A stretch of 64,000 nt of DNA from Nocardioides luti (GTDB taxonomy: Bacteria; Actinomycetota; Actinomycetes; Propionibacteriales; Nocardioidaceae): contig NZ_JACKXE010000001.1 in assembly GCF_014212315.1 (NCBI RefSeq), forward strand, positions 3,472,001 through 3,536,000. The letters run 5' to 3'. Shown here one piece after another: positions 41,742 to 50,359 of this stretch; the first letter of the stretch is position 1; each line of letters starts with the position of its first letter. The notes under the pieces are model-generated. The model worked only from the letters and a program-made list of their open reading frames with translations, was not told the DNA's origin and ran no database searches. The position numbers and the translations under genes are program-made.

Positions 41742-41805
41742 CAAACCCGCAAGTTTCCCCACCATTATGCGCAACGGGGCGGCCCCGTGGGGGAAATCCG
41801 CGGCC

Positions 41806-42066
41806 TCAGCGGGGCAGGCCGCTGGCGCGCCACCCGCCGGGGCCGGGCGCCAGCGCCGGGCGGACCCGGCGCTGGTGGGACTGCCACGCGGGCGTCCGGC
41901 GCCGCGGCTCCTCCGGGGCGCCCCCGAGCGAGCTGAGGACCGCGACCAGGGCCGCGATCTCCTCCGGCGTCGCGTCGGGGCTCACCACGCGCAGCAGTGG
42001 CGGCGTGGCGCCCTCGGTGGTCGGGCCGTCCCCGGTGGTCGAGCCTGTCGAGACCTCGTCGGCCAT
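41806..42066 (-). CDS. Acyl-CoA carboxylase epsilon subunit
   Basis: 86 residues from an ATG at 42066 that overlaps the beta-subunit stop by one base (TGATG). The core LLRVVSPDATPEEIAALVAVLSSLGG and the C-terminal basic tail with PAWQSHQRRVRPALAPGPGGWRASGLPR are those of the small AccE/PccE proteins that stabilise and activate actinobacterial acyl-CoA carboxylases (AccE5 in M. tuberculosis). The longer open frame to 42510 overlaps the beta-subunit gene and is not used. Confidence 0.92.
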   Translation of the reverse strand: MADEVSTGSTTGDGPTTEGATPPLLRVVSPDATPEEIAALVAVLSSLGGAPEEPRRRTPAWQSHQRRVRPALAPGPGGWRASGLPR

Positions 42067-43697
42067 CAGAGCGGGATGTTCCCGTGCTTCTTCGCGGGCA
42101 GGACCTCCCGCTTGGAGCGCAGCAGGCGCAGCGCCCGGACGATCTCGATGCGGGTCTCGTGCGGCCGGATCACCGCGTCGACGTAGCCGCGCTCGGCGGC
42201 GACGTACGGGTTGGCCAGCGTGGTCTCGTACTCGTCGATGAGCTGGGCGCGCTTCGCCTCGACGTCGCCGCCCTCCTTCTCGACCTTGGCGAGCGTCTTG
42301 CGGTGGACGATGTTGGCGGCGCCCTGGGCGCCCATCACGGCGATCTGGGCGGTCGGCCAGGCCAGGTTGACGTCGGCACCGAGGTGCTTGGAGCCCATGA
42401 CGTCGTAGGCCCCGCCGTACGCCTTGCGGGTGATGATCGTGACGAGCGGGACGGTCGCCTCGGCGTAGGCGTAGATCAGCTTGGCGCCACGGCGGATGAT
42501 GCCGTTCCACTCCTGGTCGGTGCCGGGCAGGAAGCCGGGGACGTCGACGAAGGTGAGGACCGGGATGTTGAAGGCGTCGCAGGTCCGCACGAAGCGGGCG
42601 GCCTTCTCGGAGGCGTCGATGTCGAGCGTGCCCGCGAACTGCATCGGCTGGTTCGCGACGACGCCGACGGGGCGGCCCTCGACCCGGCCGTAGCCGATGA
42701 GGATGTTCGGCGCGAACAGCGGCATGACCTCGAGGAACTCCTCGTCGTCCATCACCGCCGTGATCACGTCGTGCATGTCGTAGGGCTGGTTGGGGGAGTC
42801 CGGGATCAGCACGTCGAGCGAGCGGTCGAGGTCGGAGACGTCGAGGACGCCCTGGCCCAGCTCGAACTCGGGGTAGACGACCGGCTCGTCGAGGTTGTTC
42901 TGCGGCAGGTAGGACAGCAGCGCCTTGACGTACTCGATGGCGTCAGCCTCGTCCGAGCCCATGTAGTGGGCGTTGCCGGACTTGGTGTTGTGCGTGCGCG
43001 CGCCGCCGAGGTCCTCCATCGAGACGTCCTCGCCGGTGACGGTCTTGATGACGTCGGGCCCGGTGATGAACATGTTGGAGGTGCCGTCGACCATGATCGT
43101 GAAGTCGGTGACCGCGGGGGAGTAGACGTGCCCGCCGGCGCAGGAGCCCATGATCATCGAGATCTGTGGGATGACGCCCGAGGCGTGCACGTTGCGGCGG
43201 AAGATCTCGCCGTACAGACCGAGCGAGACGACACCCTCCTGGATGCGCGCCCCCGCACCCTCGTTGATGCCGATGATCGGGCAGCCGGTCTTGATGGCGA
43301 GGTCCATCACCTTGACGATCTTCTCGCCGTAGACCTCGCCGAGGGAGCCGCCGAAGACCGTGAAGTCCTGGGAGAAGACGCAGACCTGCCGGCCGTCGAT
43401 CGTGCCGTAGCCGGTCACGACGCCGTCGCCGTACGGGCGGTTCTTCTCGAGGCCGAACGCCACGGAGCGGTGCCGCGCCAGCTCGTCGAGCTCGACGAAG
43501 GAGCCCTCGTCGAAGAGCTGCTCGATGCGCTCGCGGGCCGTCTGGCGGCCCTTGGCGTGCTGCTTCTCGACGGCCTTGGCGGACCCGGCGTGGACGGCTT
43601 CGTCGAGCCGTCGCTCCAGGTCGGCCAGCTTGCCGGCGGTCGTGTGGATGTCGATGTCCTCGGGGACGTCGGTGCCTTCACCCGGGTGTGCGCTCAC
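42066..43697 (-). CDS. Acyl-CoA carboxylase beta subunit (AccD5/PccB-like carboxyltransferase)
   Basis: 543 residues. Transfers carboxyl from biotin on the alpha subunit to propionyl- or acetyl-CoA. Shows the N-terminal [16 protein letters not shown], oxyanion-hole segment [47 protein letters not shown], and the C-terminal [58 protein letters not shown] at 43697 has GGAGG 9 nt upstream; the same frame stays open to 45425 antisense to birA and is ignored beyond the start. Operon with the epsilon subunit; divergent from biotin ligase with 54 bp between starts. Aspartate in the acyl-pocket position (VYDV/AYDV region) suggests propionyl-CoA as main substrate. Confidence 0.95.
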   Translation of the reverse strand: MSAHPGEGTDVPEDIDIHTTAGKLADLERRLDEAVHAGSAKAVEKQHAKGRQTARERIEQLFDEGSFVELDELARHRSVAFGLEKNRPYGDGVVTGYGTIDGRQVCVFSQDFTVFGGSLGEVYGEKIVKVMDLAIKTGCPIIGINEGAGARIQEGVVSLGLYGEIFRRNVHASGVIPQISMIMGSCAGGHVYSPAVTDFTIMVDGTSNMFITGPDVIKTVTGEDVSMEDLGGARTHNTKSGNAHYMGSDEADAIEYVKALLSYLPQNNLDEPVVYPEFELGQGVLDVSDLDRSLDVLIPDSPNQPYDMHDVITAVMDDEEFLEVMPLFAPNILIGYGRVEGRPVGVVANQPMQFAGTLDIDASEKAARFVRTCDAFNIPVLTFVDVPGFLPGTDQEWNGIIRRGAKLIYAYAEATVPLVTIITRKAYGGAYDVMGSKHLGADVNLAWPTAQIAVMGAQGAANIVHRKTLAKVEKEGGDVEAKRAQLIDEYETTLANPYVAAERGYVDAVIRPHETRIEIVRALRLLRSKREVLPAKKHGNIPL

Positions 43698-43751
43698 GCG
43701 TCTGGCCTCCTGGCTGGGTCGTGGGCCGATTCGTGGGCCAATGTAGTGCCC

Positions 43752-44552
43752 ATGACCTCCGACCTGCCCGCTCGCCCACCCCTCGATGTCCCGCGGCTCA
43801 CCGCGGCCGCTGCCGTGGAGGTGGTCGCGGCGACGCCCTCGACCAACGCGCTCGCCGTCGCCCGCGCCCGCGAGGGCGCCGCGGAGGGCCTCGTCGTCGT
43901 GACCGAGCACCAGACCGCCGGCCGCGGCCGGCTGGACCGCACCTGGGAGACCCCGGAGCGGGCGGCCCTGACCTTCTCGGTGCTGCTCCGTCCCGAGGTG
44001 CCCGCGGCCCGGTGGCCGTGGCTGCCGCTGCTGACGGGGTACGTCGTCGGCGAGGTGCTGCGCGAGCACGGGGCGGACGCCGGGGTGAAGTGGCCCAACG
44101 ACGTCCTCGTGGGTCCGCTCAAGCTGGTGGGGATCCTGGTCGAGCGCGTCGACAGCCCCAGCGGCCCCGCCGCCGTCGTCGGCATCGGCATCAACGTCAC
44201 GACGACGCGCGCCGAGCTGCCGGTCGAGACCGCCACCTCGCTGGCCCTCGAGGGCGTCGACGTCGACCGGAGCGACCTGCTCCTCGCGCTCGTCGCGCGC
44301 CTGCTGGGGGAGTACGCCGCGTGGCAGCGCGACCCCGGCACGACCCTGCGGGCGGCGTACGAGCAGGCGTGCGTGACGATCGGCCGCGAGGTCCGCGTCG
44401 AGCTGCCGACCGGCGCCCCGCTGACCGGGACCGCGACCGGCATCGACGCCGGCGGGCGGCTGCTCGTGCGCGGCCCGGACGGCGAGACGGCCGTCGGTGC
44501 CGGCGACGTGGTGCACGTCCGGGCGGTCGGCGGCGGCTCGTCCGGGGGCTGA
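43752..44552 (+). CDS. birA: Biotin--[acetyl-CoA-carboxylase] ligase
   Basis: 266 residues. Attaches biotin as biotinyl-5'-AMP to the lysine of pyruvate and acyl-CoA carboxylases. [21 protein letters not shown] is the biotinyl-AMP binding GRGRxxR loop, followed by [20 protein letters not shown] and a C-terminal SH3-like domain. No N-terminal helix-turn-helix, so it is a monofunctional ligase without BirA repressor function. The frame is open far upstream but homology and spacing from the divergent carboxylase gene place the start at ATG 43752; CAATGT 7 nt upstream may be its -10. Confidence 0.95.
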   Translation: MTSDLPARPPLDVPRLTAAAAVEVVAATPSTNALAVARAREGAAEGLVVVTEHQTAGRGRLDRTWETPERAALTFSVLLRPEVPAARWPWLPLLTGYVVGEVLREHGADAGVKWPNDVLVGPLKLVGILVERVDSPSGPAAVVGIGINVTTTRAELPVETATSLALEGVDVDRSDLLLALVARLLGEYAAWQRDPGTTLRAAYEQACVTIGREVRVELPTGAPLTGTATGIDAGGRLLVRGPDGETAVGAGDVVHVRAVGGGSSGG

Positions 44553-44609
44553 GGGACCGCGTGCGCGGATCTGGCCTCGGGCCGCCCGTGCTGGTGCCAT
44601 GATGCGGTG

Positions 44610-45113
44610 GTGGCCATCTCGCAGAAACTGCTCAACGACGGCGAGACCGTCGTCATCAGCACCCGCACGCACCCCAAGGCCCTGCTGGGCCCGCTGTTCT
44701 GGCTGGTCGTCGTGCTCGCGGTCGCCGTCGTGGCGACGCAGTACATCGACAACGGCACCGCCGACCTGGTCGTCTGGGTCCTGGCGGCCGCGGCCGTGGT
44801 CTGGCTCGTGCTGCGACCGCTGCTCGTCTGGCTGACCGCGTCGTACACCATCACCAACCGCCGGCTGATCACCCGCCACGGCGTGCTGACCCGGCGCGGG
44901 CACGACATCCCGCTGTCGCGGATCAGCGACGTGTCCTACGAGCTCGGGCTGATCGACCGGATGCTCGGCTGCGGCACGCTCGTCATCAGCGACGCCAGCA
45001 CCAACGGTCGCGTCGCGCTGCCGGACATCCCGCACGTCGAGGAGACCCAGCGCCGCCTCAACCAGCTGCTCCACGAGATGAACGACCCGTCGCCGCGACA
45101 TGACGGCGCCTGA
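44610..45113 (+). CDS. PH-domain (DUF304) membrane protein
   Basis: 167 residues. Two transmembrane helices (about 27-48 and 53-75) followed by one bPH_2 domain: [56 protein letters not shown]. The M. tuberculosis counterpart beside birA is Rv3278c. GTG starts are available at 44607 and 44610; CATGAT 6 nt before 44610 favours the second, weakly. The 3' end overlaps the next gene by 14 bp. A third PH protein in this window besides the coupled pair at 14.8-16.8 kb. Confidence 0.88.
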   Translation: MAISQKLLNDGETVVISTRTHPKALLGPLFWLVVVLAVAVVATQYIDNGTADLVVWVLAAAAVVWLVLRPLLVWLTASYTITNRRLITRHGVLTRRGHDIPLSRISDVSYELGLIDRMLGCGTLVISDASTNGRVALPDIPHVEETQRRLNQLLHEMNDPSPRHDGA

Positions 45114-46086
45114 GCCGGAGGGAGTCGGCGAGGAGCTCGAGCGCGCGATCCTCGGTGAGCGGCCGGCGTTCAACGCGAACGAGGTGGCGTCCGAGACCGG
45201 CGTGACGATCGAGGAGGCCCGTCGGCTCTGGCGTGCCCTCGGATTCCCCGAGCACGGGATGGCCACCGCGTTCACGCACGCCGACGTCGGCGCGGTCTCG
45301 ACCCTGACCGAGCTGGTGGGCTCCGGGCTGCTGGACTTCGACACGGCGGTCAACCTGACCCGGGCGGTCGGCCAGACCATGGCCCGGCTCGCCGACTGGG
45401 AGGTCGCGACGCTGCTGCACCGCATCGAGCAGCTCGAGCAGGGCGACCAGTCGACCGGCAGCCGGGCCGGCTCCGCGACCCGGATGGTCGACGAGCTGAG
45501 CGGTCCCTTCGAGGAGCTGCTCCTCTACGCCTGGCGCCGGCACCTCGCGGCCGCGGTCGCGCGGATCGAGGCGCTCGGGGCGAACGAGGAGGACCTGCAC
45601 ACCACGCAGCTGACCGTCGGGTTCGCCGACATCGTCAGCTTCACCGCGCTCTCCAACCAGCTCAGCCAGGACAAGATCGGCGACCTCGTCGAGGTCTTCG
45701 AGTCCCGCTGCGCCGACGTCGTGGCCGCGCAGCGCGGCCGGGTGATCAAGAGCATCGGCGACTCGGTCCTGTTCGTGAACGACGACCCGATCCGGGCGTT
45801 CGACACCGCCGAGGGGATCATCAGCGTGATCGGCCGCGACGCGCGGATGCCCGACGTGCGCCTGGGCCTGGCGAGCGGCTCCGTCGTGATGCGGCTCGGC
45901 GACGTCTTCGGCCCGCCGGTCAACATGGCCGCGCGGCTCACCGCCGTGGCGCGGCGCAACCGCGTGATCATCGACGCCGACACCGCGGCCCTGCTGCCCG
46001 GCGACCAGTTCGAGACCCGGCGGCTGCCGGCCCGGCCGGTGCGCGGCTTCGGGCTCGTCGAGCCCGTCGCCGTACGCCGGCACTGA
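45100..46086 (+). CDS. Class III adenylate cyclase with N-terminal regulatory domain
   Basis: 328 residues. The first 150 residues are the helical adenylate cyclase regulatory domain ([30 protein letters not shown]...), known from pH-responsive M. tuberculosis Rv1264. The catalytic domain (about 165-325) is complete: metal ligands D177 (GFADIVSF) and D221 (SIGDSVLF), adenine-selecting K217, transition-state N275 and R279 (NMAAR). It should make cAMP. ATG at 45100 lies inside the end of the PH-protein gene (14-nt overlap), so the two are probably translated together and the cyclase may respond to membrane or pH state. Confidence 0.9.
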   Translation: MTAPEPEGVGEELERAILGERPAFNANEVASETGVTIEEARRLWRALGFPEHGMATAFTHADVGAVSTLTELVGSGLLDFDTAVNLTRAVGQTMARLADWEVATLLHRIEQLEQGDQSTGSRAGSATRMVDELSGPFEELLLYAWRRHLAAAVARIEALGANEEDLHTTQLTVGFADIVSFTALSNQLSQDKIGDLVEVFESRCADVVAAQRGRVIKSIGDSVLFVNDDPIRAFDTAEGIISVIGRDARMPDVRLGLASGSVVMRLGDVFGPPVNMAARLTAVARRNRVIIDADTAALLPGDQFETRRLPARPVRGFGLVEPVAVRRH

Positions 46087-46165
46087 GCACCGGCCGTCCC
46101 GCGGCCGCCCACCCTGCGCCCCACCAGCCCCACCGGTCCAGCCGAGTCACGCGGGAGAGGGGCAA

Positions 46166-46207
46166 TTTGGGCATTCGGCCCCTCGCGGGCGGCGACGTTC
46201 CTACCGT
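46166..46207 (+). promoter_or_regulatory. Promoter of the orphan winged-helix gene, with motif shared at 49.2 kb
   Basis: TTTGGGCATTCGGCCCC (46166-46182) is followed after 19 nt by TACCGT (46202-46207), itself 6 nt before the GTG start. The same 17-nt motif with one mismatch lies 20 nt before a TAGCGT box at 49251. The motif covers the -35 position, as an activator site would. Here it is also flanked by a 7-bp inverted repeat GAGGGGC/GCCCCTC (46157-46163, 46178-46184). Confidence 0.5.
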
Positions 46208-46213
46208 GGTCAT

Positions 46214-46552
46214 GTGTTCGAGGTGCAGGGGATCCGGGTGGACCCGGACGAGCGGCGCGCGTGGCGGGGTGCCGAGGAGGTGGCCCTGTCGCGCAAGGAG
46301 TTCGACCTCGTGCACGCCCTGATCGCCCGGGCGGGCGACATCGTCAGCCGCGACGAGCTGATGCGCGACGTCTGGCACACGAACTTCTGGACCTCCTCGA
46401 AGACCATCGACGTCCACCTCGGGTGGGTGCGGCGCAAGCTCGGCGACGACAGCCGGCACCCGCACCTGATCACGACGATCCGCGGCCAGGGTCTGCGCTT
46501 CGAGACCGAGGACACCACGCGGCAGCCCGGCGTACCCCCCGCACTACGCTGA
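46214..46552 (+). CDS. Stand-alone winged-helix (OmpR/PhoB-type) DNA-binding protein
   Basis: 112 residues, consisting only of a Trans_reg_C winged helix: FEVQGIRVDPDERRAWRGAEEVALSRKEFDLVHALIARAGDIVSRDELMRDVWHTNFWTSSKTIDVHLGWVRRKLGDDSRHPHLITTIRGQGLRFE. There is no receiver domain, so it is not controlled by phosphorylation in the usual way. GTG at 46214 with TACCGT 6 nt upstream (leaderless). Its promoter motif recurs before a secreted-protein gene, suggesting a small regulon. The -10 box of purK lies in its last codons. Confidence 0.87.
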   Translation: MFEVQGIRVDPDERRAWRGAEEVALSRKEFDLVHALIARAGDIVSRDELMRDVWHTNFWTSSKTIDVHLGWVRRKLGDDSRHPHLITTIRGQGLRFETEDTTRQPGVPPALR

Positions 46553-46556
46553 CCGG

Positions 46557-47729
46557 GTGCCCGACTCCGCCCCGACCCTCGCCGTCATCGGTGGCGGGCA
46601 GCTCGCCCGGATGATGGCGCAGCCCGCGATCGCCCTCGGTCTGCCGCTCCGCCTCCTCGCCGAGGCCGAGGGCGTCTCCGCCGCCCAGGTGATCCCCGAC
46701 CAGCTGGTCGGCGACTACCGCGACCTCGCCACGCTGCGCGCCGTGACCGCCGGCTGCCAGGTGGTGACCTTCGACCACGAGCACGTGCCCACCGAGCACC
46801 TCCACGCCCTGCAGGACGACGGGATCGCCGTGCGTCCCGGGCCCGAGGCGCTCGTGCACGCCCAGGACAAGGGCGTCATGCGCGAGCGGCTCGCCGAGCT
46901 GGGCGTCCCCTGCCCGCGCAACGCCATCGTGACGAGCGTCGACGACGTGGCGGCGTTCGGCTTTCCCTGCGTCCTCAAGACGACGCGGGGCGGGTACGAC
47001 GGCAAGGGGGTGTGGTTCGTGCGGTCGGCCGACGACTGCGCGCTGCCGTTCCGCGCCGCCGAGCAGGCGGGGGTGCGGCTGCTGGCCGAGGAGCTCGTCG
47101 ACTTCCGCCGCGAGCTGTCCGCGCTGGTCGCCCGGTCGCCGAGCGGCCAGGCCGCGGCGTACCCCGTCGTCGCCTCGACCCAGAAGGACGGCATCTGCCA
47201 CGAGGTCGTCGCCCCGGCACCGGACCTGTCCGAGGCGCTGTCCGGACAGGCCCAGGAGATCGCGCTGCGCATCGCCGGTGCCCTCGACGTCACCGGCATC
47301 CTGGCCGTCGAGCTCTTCGAGACCACCGACGGCCGGATCCTCGTCAACGAGCTGGCCATGCGCCCGCACAACACCGGCCACTGGACCCAGGACGGCAGCG
47401 TCACGTCGCAGTTCGAGAACCACCTCCGTGCGGTGCTCGACCTGCCGCTCGGCTCGCCGGCCACCCGGGCCCGGTGGACCGTGATGGTGAACATCCTCGG
47501 CGCCGACCACGGTCCGGACCACCGGGGTGTCGGCCGGCTCTACGACGGCTTCCCGCACGCGATGGCGCGCGACCCGCGGCTGCGGGTGCACCTGTACGGC
47601 AAGGAGTTACGCCCTGGGCGAAAGGTCGGCCACGTCAACGCCTACGGGGACGACCTCGATGATTGCCTCGAGCGAGCGCGGCACGCCGCCGCCTGGTTCC
47701 GGGGCGACCTGGGCAACGAGAGTGAGTGA
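46557..47729 (+). CDS. purK: 5-(carboxyamino)imidazole ribonucleotide synthase
   Basis: 390 residues. ATP-grasp enzyme that converts AIR, bicarbonate and ATP to N5-CAIR in purine synthesis. [20 protein letters not shown] start, [18 protein letters not shown]-grasp [14 protein letters not shown], and [37 protein letters not shown] are characteristic. TACGCT at 46545-46550 lies 6 nt before the GTG start. purE follows after 10 bp. Confidence 0.96.
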   Translation: MPDSAPTLAVIGGGQLARMMAQPAIALGLPLRLLAEAEGVSAAQVIPDQLVGDYRDLATLRAVTAGCQVVTFDHEHVPTEHLHALQDDGIAVRPGPEALVHAQDKGVMRERLAELGVPCPRNAIVTSVDDVAAFGFPCVLKTTRGGYDGKGVWFVRSADDCALPFRAAEQAGVRLLAEELVDFRRELSALVARSPSGQAAAYPVVASTQKDGICHEVVAPAPDLSEALSGQAQEIALRIAGALDVTGILAVELFETTDGRILVNELAMRPHNTGHWTQDGSVTSQFENHLRAVLDLPLGSPATRARWTVMVNILGADHGPDHRGVGRLYDGFPHAMARDPRLRVHLYGKELRPGRKVGHVNAYGDDLDDCLERARHAAAWFRGDLGNESE

Positions 47730-47739
47730 GGTGAGCCCG

Positions 47740-48276
47740 ATGGCCACGTCCGTCGAGACCGATGGCACGACACCGCGCGTCGGCATCGTGATGGGGTCGG
47801 ACTCCGACTGGCCGGTGATGAAGGCGGCCGGTGAGGCGCTGACCGAGCTGGGCGTCGCCTTCGAGGCCGACGTCGTGTCCGCGCACCGGATGCCCGACGA
47901 GATGCTGGCCTACGGCCGCGACGCCGCGGGCCGCGGCCTGTCGGTGATCATCGCCGGCGCCGGGGGAGCCGCGCACCTGCCCGGGATGCTGGCGTCCGTG
48001 ACGCCGCTGCCGGTGATCGGCGTCCCCGTGCCGCTCAAGCACCTGGACGGCATGGACTCCCTGCTGTCGATCGTGCAGATGCCGGCCGGCGTCCCCGTCG
48101 CCACCGTCGGGGTCGGCAACGCCCGCAACGCCGGCCTGCTCGCTGCCCGGATCCTGGGGGTGGCCGACCCGGCGCTCCTGCAGCGGATGGTCGACTTCCA
48201 GACCGAGCTGGCCGCCACCGCGCGCGAGAAGGGCAAGGCCGTGCGCGGCGAGGCGTCGCACAAGCTCGGCTTCTGA
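47740..48276 (+). CDS. purE: N5-carboxyaminoimidazole ribonucleotide mutase
   Basis: 178 residues. Class I PurE, moving the carboxyl group of N5-CAIR to C4 to make [28 protein letters not shown] and [28 protein letters not shown] are the conserved active-site motifs. ATG at 47740 with AGGTGA 5 nt upstream; an in-frame GTG at 47731 is less well placed. Operon with purK. Confidence 0.96.
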   Translation: MATSVETDGTTPRVGIVMGSDSDWPVMKAAGEALTELGVAFEADVVSAHRMPDEMLAYGRDAAGRGLSVIIAGAGGAAHLPGMLASVTPLPVIGVPVPLKHLDGMDSLLSIVQMPAGVPVATVGVGNARNAGLLAARILGVADPALLQRMVDFQTELAATAREKGKAVRGEASHKLGF

Positions 48277-48289
48277 GCGAGGGGCGCGG

Positions 48290-48745
48290 CTACTCGCCGG
48301 TGACCCGGCCCCGCAGCGACTTGGTCCGACCGCGCTGCTTCTTGGCCTCCAGCCGGCGCCGCTGCGAGCCCCGGGTGGGTCGCGTGGCGCGCCGGGGTGC
48401 CGGGGGCGGGGCGAGCGCGGTGCGGAGCAGCTCCGCGAGCCGCTCGCGGGCGGCGACCCGGTTGCGGTGCTGGGAGCGGTGCTCCGAGGCGACCACCACC
48501 ACGGTGTCGCCCACGAGCTGACCGGCCAGGGCGGCCAGCACGCGCTCCCGCTGCCGGTCGTCCAGCGCCGACGAGGCGGCCACGTCGTACACCAGCTCGA
48601 CGCGGGTGTCGCTCGTGTTGACCGACTGTCCGCCGGGACCGGGCGAGCGGGAGAACCGCTCGACGAGCTCGGCGGCGGGCACGACGAGCCCGCGGGGGAG
48701 ACCGGGGCCGGACGGCACCGCCAGGTCCTCCCCGGGTCGGCTCAC
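48290..48745 (-). CDS. arfB: Peptidyl-tRNA hydrolase ArfB (ribosome rescue)
   Basis: 151 residues. Release-factor-like domain with the catalytic GGQ in FSRSPGPGGQSVNTSDTRVELVYDV and a basic C-terminal tail (SQRRRLEAKKQRGRTKSLRGR) that enters the empty mRNA channel of stalled ribosomes. The GTG at 48745 overlaps the stop of the upstream gene as GTGA; a second GTG at 48718 preceded by GGGGAGG is an alternative start. Convergent with purE, 13 bp between stops. Confidence 0.92.
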   Translation of the reverse strand: MSRPGEDLAVPSGPGLPRGLVVPAAELVERFSRSPGPGGQSVNTSDTRVELVYDVAASSALDDRQRERVLAALAGQLVGDTVVVVASEHRSQHRNRVAARERLAELLRTALAPPPAPRRATRPTRGSQRRRLEAKKQRGRTKSLRGRVTGE

Positions 48746-49149
48746 CGCCGTCGCCACTCGATGGCGGGGCAGGTGTCCATCACCATCGGCACGCCGGCGG
48801 CGCGGGTGCGGGCGAACGCGTCCTCGTCGACCACGCCCAGCTGGAGCCACACCCCGCGGGCGCCGACGGCCACCGCCTGGTCGGCGAACTCGCCGGCCGC
48901 CTCCGAGCGCCGGAAGACGTCGACGACGTCGACGGGGAAGGGGACCTCGGCCAGCGTGGCGTACCCCTGCTCGCCGAGCACCACGGGCGCGGCCGGGTGG
49001 ATCGGCACGATCCGCTTGCCGCGCGACTGCAGGAGCTCCGCGATGCCGTACGCCGTGCGCGTGGGGTCGCCGGAGAGCCCGACGACCGCCCAGGTCTCGC
49101 AGTCGTCGAGCATGAACCGGACCGCCTCGGGGTCCTGCCAGTCACCCAT
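48742..49149 (-). CDS. CoA-binding protein (YccU-like)
   Basis: 135 residues with the Rossmann-like CoA-binding fold: ETWAVVGLSGDPTRTAYGIAELLQSRGKRIVPIHPAAPVVLGEQGYATLAEVPFPVDVVDVFRRSE and GVWLQLGVVDEDAFARTRAAGVPMVMDTCPAIE. The cellular role of these small proteins is not known. On the minus strand TAGATT is 7 nt before the ATG at 49149, so this start is preferred over 49158. Coupled to arfB. Confidence 0.9.
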   Translation of the reverse strand: MGDWQDPEAVRFMLDDCETWAVVGLSGDPTRTAYGIAELLQSRGKRIVPIHPAAPVVLGEQGYATLAEVPFPVDVVDVFRRSEAAGEFADQAVAVGARGVWLQLGVVDEDAFARTRAAGVPMVMDTCPAIEWRRR

Positions 49150-49213
49150 GCGACCCAATCTAGGACCCCCCTCGCAGGCGTCGGCGAGGGGCGCGTGTGA
49201 CGGGTGCCACTAG

Positions 49214-49256
49214 TTTTGGCATTCGGCCCCGTCCGGGGCCACCTGCCGGTTAGCGT
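49214..49256 (+). promoter_or_regulatory. Promoter of the secreted Ig-like protein, with shared 17-nt motif
   Basis: TTTTGGCATTCGGCCCC (49214-49230), 20 nt, then TAGCGT (49251-49256). The motif and spacing match those in front of the orphan winged-helix gene at 46214 (one mismatch, 19 nt). GGCCCC-GTCC-GGGGCC adds a local inverted repeat at 49225-49240. Transcription would start near 49263, giving an approximately 50-nt leader. Confidence 0.5.
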
Positions 49257-49266
49257 GATCCGTCTT

Positions 49267-49284
49267 CACTACCGGGAGGTAGTG
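49267..49284 (+). promoter_or_regulatory. Leader hairpin in the mRNA of the secreted Ig-like protein
   Basis: CACTACC (49267-49273) pairs with GGTAGTG (49278-49284) around GGGA. The structure begins a few bases after the predicted transcription start and contains a GGGAGG, 13 nt before an upstream ATG at 49292. It may stabilise the transcript 5' end or hide a ribosome binding site. Confidence 0.45.
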
Positions 49285-49312
49285 CCAACACATGCTTGAG
49301 GGAGCACCTCTG

Positions 49313-50230
49313 ATGAACGTCGTCACCATGTCCAAGCGCTTCGCCGCCACCGGCGCCGTCGCCGCACTCGCGACCACCGGCCTGGTCGGCCTGAGCACCA
49401 CCGCCGCCCACGCGGACCCGGTCGTCACCAACACCTACTCGTGCTCCGCTGCCGGGACCACCTTCCCGGTCGGCCTGACCACCAACGCCGTGGGCATCGA
49501 GGGCTTCCCGACGATCGCGGCCGGCTTCACGGTCCCTGCCGGGCTGCTGACGGTCACCAACACCTTCACCATCCCGGACCAGGTGCACTCTGCCCTGGGT
49601 CAGTTCCAGGTCACCTCGATCGCCGCCCCCACGTTCGCGGGCGACTTCGGCGGCAACCAGGTCCACGTGGCCGGCATCTCGGTCACCCTGGCGGGCATGA
49701 CGCAGAACGCGGACACCTCGTGGAGCTCCGACTCCACGGACACGGACGGCGACGCCCGCGAGGGTGACGGGGTGAACGAGGACTTCGTGGTGCCGCAGGC
49801 CGGCGTCTACGACATCTTCTCGCCCTCGTCGCTGGACCTGGTCGCCACCACCGCCAGCGGCGGCAGCATCCCGGTCTCGTGCACCCTCGCGCCCAGCACC
49901 ACGGCCGGTGCCTACCACCACATCACCGTGACCAAGAACAAGTCGGCCACGGCCGAGAAGGTCCTGGGCAAGATGACGCACACCAAGGCCACCAAGATCA
50001 AGGCCACGGTCACCACGCCCGGCACCAGCAACAAGGTCCCCAGCGGCATGGTCATCGTCAAGAAGGGCTCCAAGACCCTCGGCAAGGGCACGCTGAACGC
50101 CAAGGGCATCGCCACGATCAACCTGGGCAAGCTCAAGAAGGGTGTCTACAAGAAGGTCGTCACCGTCTATAAGGGCGACGGCTACACCACCACGAGCAAG
50201 TCGGCGCCGGCCAAGTTCACGATCAAGTGA
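49313..50230 (+). CDS. Secreted protein with C-terminal Lys-rich Ig-like domain
   Basis: 305 residues from the ATG at 49313, with GGGAG 7-12 nt upstream (an in-frame ATG at 49292 is less well placed, one at 49328 also possible). Signal peptide to TTAAHA. The central part (about 40-200) is a beta-rich domain with YSCSAAGTTFPVGLTTNA and one Cys pair, of the kind seen in actinobacterial secreted proteins with a DPVVTNTYSC start. The last 95 residues are a Lys-rich Ig-like (Big) domain: TKIKATVTTPGTSNKVPSGMVIVKKGSKTLGKGTL, ending AKFTIK. Function unknown; adhesion or envelope binding is a guess. A strong terminator follows. Confidence 0.8.
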   Translation: MNVVTMSKRFAATGAVAALATTGLVGLSTTAAHADPVVTNTYSCSAAGTTFPVGLTTNAVGIEGFPTIAAGFTVPAGLLTVTNTFTIPDQVHSALGQFQVTSIAAPTFAGDFGGNQVHVAGISVTLAGMTQNADTSWSSDSTDTDGDAREGDGVNEDFVVPQAGVYDIFSPSSLDLVATTASGGSIPVSCTLAPSTTAGAYHHITVTKNKSATAEKVLGKMTHTKATKIKATVTTPGTSNKVPSGMVIVKKGSKTLGKGTLNAKGIATINLGKLKKGVYKKVVTVYKGDGYTTTSKSAPAKFTIK

Positions 50231-50265
50231 CCTCTGCCTGACCCTGCTCCACCCCGCAACATCCC

Positions 50266-50306
50266 GGAACGCCCGGTCGGTGCCACGTGCACCGGCCGGG
50301 CGTTCC
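50266..50306 (+). terminator. Long hairpin terminator
   Basis: GGAACGCCCGG (50266-50276) pairs with CCGGGCGTTCC (50296-50306), and inside it CGGTGC pairs with GCACCG around CACGT; only a T-G wobble interrupts the 18-bp stem. It ends the secreted-protein gene 35 bp after its stop. Confidence 0.88.
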
Positions 50307-50359
50307 CGCGTCCGGACCACCCGTCCACGAGCCCGTTACCCGGCAGTAGGATCCGACCC

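Noticed and set aside
42066..45425. Extension of the acyl-CoA carboxylase beta-subunit frame to 1,119 residues
   Set aside because: The part beyond 43697 is antisense to birA, the PH protein and the cyclase; GTG 43697 has GGAGG and starts at the homology boundary.
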